Assembly (NCBI GenBank): GCA_039933015.1
Contig: JBDTOX010000012.1
Span: 1 to 55,427, forward strand
From: JBDTOX01 sp039933015
GTDB taxonomy: Bacteria > Pseudomonadota > Gammaproteobacteria > Burkholderiales > Methylophilaceae
DNA: 55,427 nt
Direction of reading: 5' to 3'
The notes beneath the pieces were generated by a model. The model had not been told where the DNA came from, did no database searches, and saw only the letters and a list, made by a program, of their open reading frames with translations. The position numbers and the translations under genes are program-made. Shown here piece after piece: positions 8,626 through 16,144 of the stretch. Position 1 is the stretch's first letter, and every line of letters starts with the position of its first letter.

Positions 8626-9201
8626 CTAGTTGCTGTGCTGCAATTCCCGGATTTCCCTAATCGCCACATCAAGTTGAGCAAATCGGTGATTGCCGCCTTC
8701 GAGTAAAACCAGTTTGGCATTTCCTGCAAAATTCTTCACGCTCTCCTCAAACGGAATGACTTCATCGCCTTTTTCATGCAGCACCGTACATTGCGTATGC
8801 CCCATGGTTAGTGCGGTGGCTGTGAGCCGATAGTCCGGATATTTGTGCAAATCATCCAACGTTAAAATACCCGTCGCACCCGTGTAGAAATGCTCTACCT
8901 TGCCCACCGCATGCCTCAGGGAAACTTCCGGCGTCATGCACGGATTGAGCAATACACACTTCAAGGCATACTTTCGCGCAAACTGGTAAGCCCAGAATCC
9001 GCCTAGCGAGGACCCGACCAGCACGGGCCGGTCCTGCAGCAGGGGATGGATCATGGTATTGATCTGCTGGAATCCGTGATCCGGATCCCAGGTGTCGTAG
9101 GTGGCAGCAACAAGCCCGGGGAAGTGCAGCCTGAGCTGTATCGATTTCTCACTTTGCGGGCCTGAATTAAAACCAGGCAGGTAAATAATAGGGTTATTCA
9201 T
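8626..9201 (-). CDS. YqiA/YcfP-family alpha/beta hydrolase (esterase)
   Basis: 191 residues, the normal length for the YqiA/YcfP family of small esterases. It opens with MNNPIIYLPGFNSGP, the family oxyanion-hole region. The nucleophile elbow is GSSLGG (Ser65), and Asp146 in EKGDEVIP with His172 in GGNHRF complete a plausible catalytic triad. It is cytoplasmic with no signal peptide. The natural substrate is unknown; E. coli YqiA hydrolyses short acyl esters. It sits 6 bp upstream of the DUF455 gene and 44 bp downstream of the 2OG-Fe dioxygenase, on the same strand. Confidence 0.9.
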   Translation of the reverse strand: MNNPIIYLPGFNSGPQSEKSIQLRLHFPGLVAATYDTWDPDHGFQQINTMIHPLLQDRPVLVGSSLGGFWAYQFARKYALKCVLLNPCMTPEVSLRHAVGKVEHFYTGATGILTLDDLHKYPDYRLTATALTMGHTQCTVLHEKGDEVIPFEESVKNFAGNAKLVLLEGGNHRFAQLDVAIREIRELQHSN

Positions 9202-9245
9202 TATCCGAATTCGGGTTTGTATTGCATTTCACAGATATCACTGGA

Positions 9246-9995
9246 TCATTTCGAGTTTCTGAATGTGACCACCAACACATCGCGATATGCCGGCTTGGCA
9301 GGGTCAATTTGCTCAACCGGCGTGACGCCATGCATGCAGCGCCAGTCATTCACTATGGCACTATCAAGCGGCTGGGTAAGGGTAAAGCTATCCAGCTTGC
9401 GTTGCTCCAGATCGTGCATAGTCGTAGTGCCGCTGGAAATATTCACGCGCTTCACCATCATCACCAGCACAAAATCCACGCCATCGCGGTGCACGCCTTC
9501 AGGCGTGGGCTGGCCTTGCTCGCCAGAGTTGGCTTCAATACGGAATTGATGACACTCGATATGCCATGCCGCATCCGGCATCAGTTGTCCGAATACACGC
9601 AGGCAAAAATACAGAATGCTCTGCATGCTGTTACCCAGCATTACAGCTTCGGTAATCGGCTCATACTCGCGTGCTATACCGCCATTCAGCGCGTTGTAAT
9701 CCAAGCTCTGGTAATGCGCCTGGTGCGGCTCGAGCCTGGTCTTGCTGGCGCCCGTTGCAGCGCTTAGCGTTGCATAACGGCGGCGGCGATAACGTCCGCC
9801 ATCGGCCATGTATTGGTCGAATGGCATATCATCCCAGCTCGCCGCAAATGCCTGCCAGTCGCTCAGAGCCACAGGCGCGCCTGTCTCCAGCCAGCCGCGC
9901 ATGCGCTCAGCCGGAGCAAAACAGAAGCCTGACTGCTCTATCTGCAGGTACAGATCAGCCAGCCCCCTTGTAAGCGTCAAATTGTTATTACTCAT
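9246..9995 (-). CDS. 2-oxoglutarate/Fe(II) dioxygenase family protein
   Basis: 249 residues resembling the 2OG-Fe dioxygenase family that includes bacterial free-amino-acid hydroxylases such as L-isoleucine 4-hydroxylase. The facial triad can be seen: His169 and Asp171 in GVHRDGVDF, and distal His222 in CMHGVTP, with Arg238 in YRDVLVVTFR as the probable 2-oxoglutarate ligand. The substrate is not predictable here. It is the first gene of the probable minus-strand group with the esterase, DUF455 protein and MFS exporter. It diverges from lplT across a 124-bp AT-rich gap. Confidence 0.85.
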   Translation of the reverse strand: MSNNNLTLTRGLADLYLQIEQSGFCFAPAERMRGWLETGAPVALSDWQAFAASWDDMPFDQYMADGGRYRRRRYATLSAATGASKTRLEPHQAHYQSLDYNALNGGIAREYEPITEAVMLGNSMQSILYFCLRVFGQLMPDAAWHIECHQFRIEANSGEQGQPTPEGVHRDGVDFVLVMMVKRVNISSGTTTMHDLEQRKLDSFTLTQPLDSAIVNDWRCMHGVTPVEQIDPAKPAYRDVLVVTFRNSK

Positions 9996-10119
9996 GAATT
10001 ACCACCATGGAAAGACATGCATATTAGCCAATTGATCATTAGTTTGAAAAAATACTTGGTAGATATAACTAAATATATAGTGCTGAAATCAATAACATCC
10101 CTATCTTCGAAAGAGCTGC

Positions 10120-11316
10120 ATGACCCAATATAGTTCAGTTCAAGGCCATCTGTTCTCGCGCGGCATGATTGCAGTTCTGGTTGCGCAATTTATCTCGGCA
10201 CTGGCAGACAACGCGCTGCTATTTGCCGCGATTGCGCTGCTTAAATCGCAAATGGCGCCAGGCTGGCAAGCGCCATTGTTGCAGGAGTTTTTCGTGGTAG
10301 CCTTTATATTGCTGGCGCCGTTTGTCGGCCCCTTCGCCGACACCTGGCCAAAAGGCCGCGTAATGCTGGTGGCCAATGGCATGAAATTTGCAGGGTCAGC
10401 CGCCATGTTATCAGGACTGCACCCCCTCCTGGCTTATGGCATGGTGGGCGTGGGCGCCGCAGCTTATTCGCCAGCCAAATACGGCATTCTGCGTGAGCTG
10501 GTAAGCTCTGATAAGCTGGTCAAAGCCAACAGCATGATGGAAGGCTCTACCATCGTCGCCATTCTGCTGGGAGCGGTACTAGGCGGCTTGCTGGCCGACA
10601 ACTCTGTGACTGGCGCGCTCACGGTTGTTGCCGGTTGTTATTTATTAGCAGCGGCTGTCAATTTGCTTATTCCCCGCCTGGCTCCAGCCCAGGCGCTGGA
10701 GCATTTTTCCCCCAAAGTGTTAGTACAAGACTTCATCCATGCCCTACGCGCCCTGCTCGGCAACCATGATGCGCGCTTTTCACTGATAGGCACCAGTGTG
10801 TTCTGGGGCGCTGGCAGCACGCTGCGCTTCCTGTTGGTGGCCTGGGTGCCCGTTGCGCTGCACATCACAGACCTGAGCACAGCGGCAAATTTAAGCGGCG
10901 CAGTCGCCATCGGCATCGCCATGGGGGCGTTTGGCGCCGCCAAGTTGGTCAGCCTACGTAATATCAATCGCACGCTACCCGCTGGCATCATGATTGGTGC
11001 GCTGATTATGGCTTTAGCCTATGTAGATAACTTGTATATTGCGATTTTCATGCTCATCGTCACCGGTGCCTGTGGCGGTTTTTATGTAGTGCCGCTGAAT
11101 GCGCTATTGCAAGAACGCGGGCACGAAACTGTAGGCGCTGGCCACGCCATTGCGGTGCAGAATTTCTTTGAAAACTTCTGCATGTTGCTGATGATCGGGT
11201 TCTATACCTTGCTGGATAAAAACCACACGCCTGTGCTTATCTCCACCGTTGCTGTCGGCGCCCTGGTTTTGACTGCGATCAGTACGCTCGCCTGGACGCG
11301 TGTTGGTCGTATTTAA
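10120..11316 (+). CDS. lplT: Lysophospholipid transporter LplT
   Basis: 398 residues, 12-TM MFS protein of LplT type. In E. coli LplT flips lysophosphatidylethanolamine across the inner membrane so that Aas can reacylate it. Supporting stretches are the N-terminal AQFISALADNALLFAAIALL, the FADTWPKGRVM loop after TM2 and AAYSPAKYGILREL in TM4, all family-like. In enterobacteria lplT is beside aas; no acyltransferase is fused or adjacent here, so the partner must be elsewhere. The gene ends 77 bp before a hairpin shared with mltA. Confidence 0.9.
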   Translation: MTQYSSVQGHLFSRGMIAVLVAQFISALADNALLFAAIALLKSQMAPGWQAPLLQEFFVVAFILLAPFVGPFADTWPKGRVMLVANGMKFAGSAAMLSGLHPLLAYGMVGVGAAAYSPAKYGILRELVSSDKLVKANSMMEGSTIVAILLGAVLGGLLADNSVTGALTVVAGCYLLAAAVNLLIPRLAPAQALEHFSPKVLVQDFIHALRALLGNHDARFSLIGTSVFWGAGSTLRFLLVAWVPVALHITDLSTAANLSGAVAIGIAMGAFGAAKLVSLRNINRTLPAGIMIGALIMALAYVDNLYIAIFMLIVTGACGGFYVVPLNALLQERGHETVGAGHAIAVQNFFENFCMLLMIGFYTLLDKNHTPVLISTVAVGALVLTAISTLAWTRVGRI

Positions 11317-11392
11317 CGCGCCACAATCCAATGATTTTCATAAGCTGCTGTTAATGGCTTTAAGCAAAACTATTTCATCCTGTTGCTGGTAC

Positions 11393-11421
11393 AAAAAACG
11401 AGAGCCCAGGCTCCCGTTTTT
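11393..11421. terminator. Bidirectional terminator between lplT and mltA
   Basis: AAAACG-A-GAG paired with CTC-C-CGTTTT forms a stem with one mismatch, centred on 11407. It has an A-run on the left and a T-run on the right, so it can stop transcription from both converging genes. Confidence 0.8.
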
Positions 11422-11444
11422 ATTTACATATTCAAGCTACAGGC

Positions 11445-12656
11445 TTACTTGTTGGCTGTAAGCTGAAATTCTTTAGGTAACAAAACCCAGATTCTTCCGC
11501 GCTGCTTCATGGCCCCGGCCTGGCGCCCCGCTGCAAACCCTGCACCCCAGAAGAAGTCGGCACGTACACCGCCCTTGATTGCCCCGCCAGTATCCTGTGC
11601 CAGCATTAAACGATTTAAAGGCTTGCTGCTGTTCGGGTAAGTGGTAGCCAGGAATACTGGCGCACCAAGCGGAACATAGCGCGCATCTATCGCTACGCTG
11701 CGCTCTGCGGCAATGGGCACCCCTAATGCGCCTAAAGGACCAGGCAAGCCTGCGGGCAATTCACGGAAGAATACATAGCTGGGATTGTTGTTGAGCAAAT
11801 CGCGAAGCTTATCCAGGTTGTTGCGCGCCCAATCCTTAATGCCCTGCATCGAGGCTTTGTCTGCCGTGAGCTCGCCGCGTTCGATCAACAGGCGGCCTAT
11901 TGACTGATAAGCCTGGCCATTTTGATCAGCGTAGCCCACGTGTACTTGTTCACCATTATCCAGCTGTATCAAGCCCGAACCCTGTATCTGCAGAAAGAAC
12001 AGATCAATGATGTCGTCCACCCATAACAGCTCACGGCCTTGCAGCGGAGACTGCTCAAGATCGATTTCACCGCGGTTGTAGTAAGGCACGAGCTTGGTGC
12101 CGGTAAGCCTGCCGCGCACACGCTTATTGGCTAACTCCGGGTACAGGCTGCCAAGTTCAACGGTAATGAGATCATCCGGCTTGCTATAGAGCGGATAACG
12201 ATAGGTTTCGGTTTTTGTGTGGCTGCCTTTAAGCAAGGGCTCGTAATAACCCGTGATCAGGCCCGTATCCGTGCCATCTATATTGGTTGTGCGATATACC
12301 GTGAAGTATTGCTTGAAATACGCCCGTATAGCCTCGTTATCCGGGTTGCTTAAAGCGGAGGCCGCTTCACAGGCGTTTTGCCAAGGCTGCCTGGTTTTTA
12401 GCGCACTACAGCTTTGTAGCCACGCGCCCCAAGCCTTGGTGAGGTCATCCTGCGCAAAACCGTCCATGTCTTCCCAGCTTGCTGCGCGCAGCAAGCCATA
12501 TTGAGGAACTTTTAGCTCAGGAGGCGGGATGGCTGCAACCGGCGCTTGCGTACCCGGAATCTGGATTGGTGGACAATCACATGGCGGTGGCTTAACAGGC
12601 TGCTGGCTGCATGCTGCTAGCCATAACACGAGAAAAACATAGCTAAAACGAATCAT
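11445..12656 (-). CDS. mltA: Membrane-bound lytic murein transglycosylase A
   Basis: 403 residues. The signal peptide ends in the lipobox LAAC with Cys16, so this is an outer-membrane lipoprotein; a proline-rich linker follows. It cleaves peptidoglycan glycan strands to 1,6-anhydromuropeptides. Family hallmarks are LITGYYEPLLKGS, the long MltA insert, and the C-terminal 3D domain with LMLAQDTGGAIKG and RADFFWGAG, whose aspartates include the catalytic one. It is the last of four co-directional genes thiS-thiG-apaG-mltA, 24 bp after apaG. Confidence 0.95.
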   Translation of the reverse strand: MIRFSYVFLVLWLAACSQQPVKPPPCDCPPIQIPGTQAPVAAIPPPELKVPQYGLLRAASWEDMDGFAQDDLTKAWGAWLQSCSALKTRQPWQNACEAASALSNPDNEAIRAYFKQYFTVYRTTNIDGTDTGLITGYYEPLLKGSHTKTETYRYPLYSKPDDLITVELGSLYPELANKRVRGRLTGTKLVPYYNRGEIDLEQSPLQGRELLWVDDIIDLFFLQIQGSGLIQLDNGEQVHVGYADQNGQAYQSIGRLLIERGELTADKASMQGIKDWARNNLDKLRDLLNNNPSYVFFRELPAGLPGPLGALGVPIAAERSVAIDARYVPLGAPVFLATTYPNSSKPLNRLMLAQDTGGAIKGGVRADFFWGAGFAAGRQAGAMKQRGRIWVLLPKEFQLTANK

Positions 12657-12680
12657 CAGGAATTAGGAGGGCAGGTAGTA

Positions 12681-13064
12681 TTAATGCAGCACACGCGGCA
12701 TGGAGAGTGTAAACGTTTCGATGGTCGCATCAAATTGCGTGCCATCTTCTGCGACCATCTGATAGCTGCCGGACATGGTGCCAACGGGCATGTGGATCAT
12801 TGCGCTGCTGGTATATTCAAAATGTTCGCCGGGCTTTAACAATGGCTGTACACCGACCACACCGAGGCCGCGCACTTCCTGCACGCTATTGTTGGCATCG
12901 GTAATCATCCAGTGCCGGCTGATCAGTTGCGCTGGCATGCTGCCAGTATTGGTAATGGTAACGGTATAAGCAAACACATAACGATTCAGGTCCACGTTCG
13001 ACTGGTCCGCCACAAACGCTGTTGAAACGGTGACTGAAAACTCATAGCGTTTATGTGAAGGCAT
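12681..13064 (-). CDS. apaG: ApaG family protein
   Basis: 127 residues, the usual length of ApaG. Core features: FAYTVTITNTGSMPAQLISRHWMITDANN, EVRGLGVVGVQPLLKPGE and the closing FDATIETFTLSMP. ApaG is a beta-sandwich (fibronectin III-like) protein; mutants in enterobacteria affect Co2+ resistance and Mg2+ efflux, but its biochemical role is not settled. A GAGG ribosome binding site precedes the ATG at 13064. It lies 11 bp after thiG, which suggests transcription with the thi genes rather than with its common partners ksgA and apaH. Confidence 0.95.
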   Translation of the reverse strand: MPSHKRYEFSVTVSTAFVADQSNVDLNRYVFAYTVTITNTGSMPAQLISRHWMITDANNSVQEVRGLGVVGVQPLLKPGEHFEYTSSAMIHMPVGTMSGSYQMVAEDGTQFDATIETFTLSMPRVLH

Positions 13065-13075
13065 GGGCGAATACC

Positions 13076-13855
13076 TCAGGAAATCATTCCGGTCGTAGGA
13101 GAACTCGGCGTTGCCGAGTAAAGCTTTTTCGGCATACGGCCAGCCAGATAGGCATCACGTCCAGCCTCAACGGCTTTTTTCATCGCACCTGCCATTAATA
13201 TGGGGTCCCTGGCCGCGGCTATAGCGGTATTCATCAGTATGCCATCACAACCCAGCTCCATGGCAATGGCAGCATCAGAAGCCGTTCCCACACCAGCATC
13301 AACCAGTACCGGCACCTTAGCGTTTTCGATAATAATCTGCAAATTCCACGGATTGAGTATGCCCATGCCTGAACCAATCAGCGAAGCCAGCGGCATGACC
13401 GCGCAACAGCCGATCTCTTCCAGCTGCTTGGCAACAATGGGGTCGTCCGAGCTGTAGACCATGACATCGAAGCCATCCTTTACCAGTACTTCTGCGGCTT
13501 TGAGCGTCTCGACTACGTTAGGGTACAGCGTCCTGGGGTCGCCCAGCACCTCCAGCTTGACCAGCTTATGACCATTCAGCAGCTCGCGCGCCAGGCGCAA
13601 AGTACGCACGGCATCATCCGCCGAATAACAGCCAGCCGTGTTAGGCAAATAGGTGAACTCTTCTGGCGGAAGAAATTCCAGCAGTGATGGTTCACCTGCA
13701 TTCTGGCCAATATTGGTGCGGCGTATTGCCACCGTGATAATTTCCGCCCCGCTCGCGTCAATAGCTGCGCGTGTTTCAGCGAAATCCTTGTATTTACCGG
13801 TACCGACCAGTAAACGCGAATGGTAGGCTTTGCCTGCGATATTTAATGTGTTCAT
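13076..13855 (-). CDS. thiG: Thiazole synthase ThiG
   Basis: 259 residues, a complete (beta/alpha)8 enzyme. ThiG builds the thiazole phosphate of thiamine from 1-deoxyxylulose-5-phosphate, dehydroglycine and sulfur carried by ThiS thiocarboxylate. Lys100 in LVKLEVLGD is the Schiff-base lysine. Other family segments are ITVAIRRTN, GCYSADDAVRT, LIGSGMGILNP and VLVDAGVGTASDAA. It starts 6 bp after the thiS stop, so the two are translationally close, fitting their complex. No THI-box is visible upstream of the pair. Confidence 0.98.
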   Translation of the reverse strand: MNTLNIAGKAYHSRLLVGTGKYKDFAETRAAIDASGAEIITVAIRRTNIGQNAGEPSLLEFLPPEEFTYLPNTAGCYSADDAVRTLRLARELLNGHKLVKLEVLGDPRTLYPNVVETLKAAEVLVKDGFDVMVYSSDDPIVAKQLEEIGCCAVMPLASLIGSGMGILNPWNLQIIIENAKVPVLVDAGVGTASDAAIAMELGCDGILMNTAIAAARDPILMAGAMKKAVEAGRDAYLAGRMPKKLYSATPSSPTTGMIS

Positions 13856-13861
13856 ATGTTT

Positions 13862-14068
13862 TTAGCCGCCACCGACTGCGCCCACGATTTCCAGTTTGTC
13901 GCCAGAATCAAGCGACGTTTGCATAAAAACACCGCGCGGCACGATCTCGCCGTTGCGCTCAATGGCGAGACGCTTGCCCTCAAGGCCGAGCGTAGCCACC
14001 AACTGGCTTACTGTGAGTTGGGGTACGTCAAAATCGCGTGTGTTACCGTTAATGGTCAGCTGGATCAA
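13862..14068 (-). CDS. thiS: Sulfur carrier protein ThiS
   Basis: 68 residues, ubiquitin fold. It ends in GAVGGG, the C-terminal Gly-Gly that is adenylated and thiocarboxylated so that sulfur can pass to ThiG. The reading frame opens with TTG at 14068 (residues MIQLTINGN), and no in-frame ATG lies upstream before a stop. TTG is therefore the likely start although no clear ribosome binding site is visible. It is the first gene of thiS-thiG-apaG-mltA. thiF and thiO are not in the window. Confidence 0.93.
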   Translation of the reverse strand: MIQLTINGNTRDFDVPQLTVSQLVATLGLEGKRLAIERNGEIVPRGVFMQTSLDSGDKLEIVGAVGGG

Positions 14069-14229
14069 TTGAGTTGTTACCGAATGGGAAACTACTTGAA
14101 TCAGTATTGAACCTATTTTACGTAGATTTAAGGGTAATTAGCAAACTTGCAGACATCTGCATTTTTCCTGGCGAACTCATTATGGCGCGTCCCACAGAAA
14201 ATCACAGCCTCACTGCATGCAGGGGTATA

Positions 14230-14259
14230 TCGACGGCGAGACTGCTTACACCGTATAAT
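14230..14259 (+). promoter_or_regulatory. Probable sigma70 promoter for tRNA-Gly
   Basis: A consensus -10 TATAAT (14254-14259) lies 18 bp after TCGACG (14230-14235), a 4/6 match to the -35 box. The predicted start is only a few bases before the tRNA 5' end at 14272. Confidence 0.65.
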
Positions 14260-14271
14260 CCACAGTCAAAT

Positions 14272-14345
14272 GCGGGTGTAGTTCAATGGCAGAACGGCAG
14301 CTTCCCAAGCTGCATATGCGGGTTCGATTCCCGTCACCCGCTCCA
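14272..14345 (+). tRNA. tRNA-Gly, anticodon CCC
   Basis: A complete 74-nt cloverleaf. The acceptor stem GCGGGTG pairs with CACCCGC, followed by discriminator T and an encoded CCA end. The anticodon stem GCAGC/GCTGC closes the loop TTCCCAA, giving anticodon CCC, which reads GGG. The T arm is CGGG-TTCGATT-CCCG. It resembles E. coli glyU. Confidence 0.96.
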
Positions 14346-14364
14346 GTACCTGGCATTGTAGCTT

Positions 14365-14529
14365 TCAGATCTCAACCATTTCAAAATCATCCTTACGCGC
14401 GCCACACTCCGGGCAACTCCAATTAACGGGCACGTCCTCCCAGCGGGTGCATGGCGCTATGCCATCTTCAGGCCAGCCCTTGGCTTCGTCATAAATCCAG
14501 CCACAAATGTTGCACATCCACTTTTTCAT
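14365..14529 (-). CDS. Rubredoxin
   Basis: 54 residues, a small electron carrier with one Fe(S-Cys)4 centre. The four ligands are C6 and C9 (MCNICGW) and C39 and C42 (SCPECGA), with family residues IYDEAKG and the closing DDFEMVE. It would pass single electrons between oxidoreductases, but its partner cannot be deduced. It diverges from thiD across a ~130-bp gap and converges with the tRNA. Rubredoxin beside thiD/thiE/hemL is a conserved arrangement in related betaproteobacteria. The inverted repeat CTAAAAT-3-ATTTTAG (14553-14569) lies 23 bp upstream of the start and may be part of its control region. Confidence 0.95.
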   Translation of the reverse strand: MKKWMCNICGWIYDEAKGWPEDGIAPCTRWEDVPVNWSCPECGARKDDFEMVEI

Positions 14530-14658
14530 GATTTTCACAGGCCCGATTTAAGCTAAAATACCATTTTAGAGTTCGCCATCAACCTCAAGCAATTGCTTTC
14601 TAAGACTTTAGAACCGTAACATTTGTACGGTCATCCACCCAGGTATTGTTAAAAACTT

Positions 14659-15501
14659 ATGAATCTTATGCCACCCACTGTTATGACTTTTTCTGCGACA
14701 GACCCCAGCGGCGGCGCAGGGCTGCAAGCTGATGTCCTGACTTTGGCCAGCATCGGCTGCCATCCTTTATCAGTAGTCACCGCTCTTACCGTGCAAGACA
14801 CTTTAGGTGTGGATAATTTCATGGTGTTTGATGCCGACTGGGTGAACGAACAGGCACGCACGATACTGGAGGACATGCATGTATCAGCCTTCAAGCTTGG
14901 CATGCTGGGCAGCGTGGAGAATATTGCCGTAATTGCTGAAATCATGGCCGATTATCCTGATACGCCTTTGCTGATTGACCCCATTCTTTCCTCCGGCCGC
15001 GGTGATGAACTGGCCAATGAAGAAATGCAGGCAGCGATGATAGATCTGCTGTTTCCGCAAGCCACGCTAATCACGCCCAACAGCCTGGAAGCACGTCGCC
15101 TGGCCTTTGCCGATGATGCGGACGACGCCGATGAAATTGAGAATACCTCACTCGATGAAAGCGCACAGCGCCTGTTGAGTATGGGTTGCGAATACGTGCT
15201 GATTACCGGCACGCATGAGCGCTCAGCCGAAGTCGTCAACTCGCTCTATGGCGAAAAAGGACTGATTAAATCCTACAGCTGGGAACGTTTACCCGGCAGT
15301 TATCATGGCTCTGGCTGCACCCTGACTTCAGCCATTGCCGCCTGCATTGCACATGGCTTAACCGTGGAAGAAGCGGTTGCCGAAGCACAGGAATATACCT
15401 GGCAAACGCTGAAAGCTGCTTTCCGCCCCGGCATGGGTCAATATATTCCGGATCGCATGTTCTGGGCACGTGATGAAGAAGATGAGACTGCCAAAGATTA
15501 A
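14659..15501 (+). CDS. thiD: Hydroxymethylpyrimidine/phosphomethylpyrimidine kinase ThiD
   Basis: 280 residues, ribokinase-like fold. ThiD phosphorylates HMP twice to HMP-pyrophosphate, the pyrimidine half of thiamine. Visible hallmarks: SATDPSGGAGLQADV for HMP binding, AFKLGMLGS, LIDPIL, LITPNSLEA and the ATP/anion-hole motif GSGCTLTSAIAA near residue 220. A short insertion rich in Asp/Glu (ADDADDADEIEN) lies after LEARRLAF. The start of thiE lies inside its 3' end, implying coupled translation. No TPP riboswitch motif is seen upstream. Confidence 0.97.
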   Translation: MNLMPPTVMTFSATDPSGGAGLQADVLTLASIGCHPLSVVTALTVQDTLGVDNFMVFDADWVNEQARTILEDMHVSAFKLGMLGSVENIAVIAEIMADYPDTPLLIDPILSSGRGDELANEEMQAAMIDLLFPQATLITPNSLEARRLAFADDADDADEIENTSLDESAQRLLSMGCEYVLITGTHERSAEVVNSLYGEKGLIKSYSWERLPGSYHGSGCTLTSAIAACIAHGLTVEEAVAEAQEYTWQTLKAAFRPGMGQYIPDRMFWARDEEDETAKD

Positions 15502-16144
15502 AGGGCTGTACGCCGTCACCCCGGATATTGCGGATACTGAACGGCTGTGTAGCCTGGTAGATGCAAGCTTGCAAGGCGGCGCGTCCATCATTCAATACCG
15601 CAACAAAGATGCCAGCGCCACCTTGCGCGCTGAGCAAGCCGACGCTTTGCTGCGCCTATGCCGCAGCCGTGGCGTAGCATTCATCATCAACGATCATCTG
15701 AATTTGTGTTTGAGTCTGGATGCCGATGGCGTCCATCTCGGTGCCGATGACGGTAATTTAGCCAAGGCCAAATCACAACTCGGCAATCACAAGATTTTGG
15801 GCGTCTCCTGCTATAACCGCCTTGAGCTTGCCCAGGAGGCAAAAGCGCAAGGCGCGGATTACGTGGCTTTCGGCAGTTGTTTTTATTCCGGCACCAAGCC
15901 CGCCGCGGTGCATGCGCCACTAGAGCTAATCAGCCGTGCACGCACAGGGCTACGCCTGCCGATTGTTGCTATTGGCGGTATTACGCTTGAAAATGCAGGG
16001 CAGGCCATCAACGCGGGTGCCGATGCTATCGCGGTGATAGGCGCGCTGTTTAAAGCCGCTAACGTGACCCTTACCGCCCAACAATTTTCCAATCTTTTTA
16101 CTAACACACCTCACCATGACCTCTCGCAACCAGCAACTCTTTGA
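15473..16144 (+). CDS. thiE: Thiamine-phosphate synthase ThiE
   Basis: About 223 residues, TIM-barrel fold. It condenses HMP-PP with thiazole phosphate to give thiamine phosphate. Hallmarks are LYAVTPD, IIQYRNKDAS, INDHLNLCLSLDADGVHLGADD, GVSCYN, YVAFGSCFYSGTKP and VAIGGI near the C-terminus. The open frame begins with GTG at 15470, then ATG at 15473 and 15482; all lie inside thiD, and the sequence does not decide among them. The 3' end overlaps hemL by 29 nt. The C-terminal ~15 residues (NTPHHDLSQPATL) are encoded within that overlap and are probably not conserved. Confidence 0.95.
   Translation: MKKMRLPKIKGLYAVTPDIADTERLCSLVDASLQGGASIIQYRNKDASATLRAEQADALLRLCRSRGVAFIINDHLNLCLSLDADGVHLGADDGNLAKAKSQLGNHKILGVSCYNRLELAQEAKAQGADYVAFGSCFYSGTKPAAVHAPLELISRARTGLRLPIVAIGGITLENAGQAINAGADAIAVIGALFKAANVTLTAQQFSNLFTNTPHHDLSQPATL

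Noticed and set aside
10040..10085. AT-rich TTGAAA/TATAAC-like stretch in the lplT leader
   Set aside because: The spacing is not 16-18 bp for any convincing pair of boxes, so no promoter is called.
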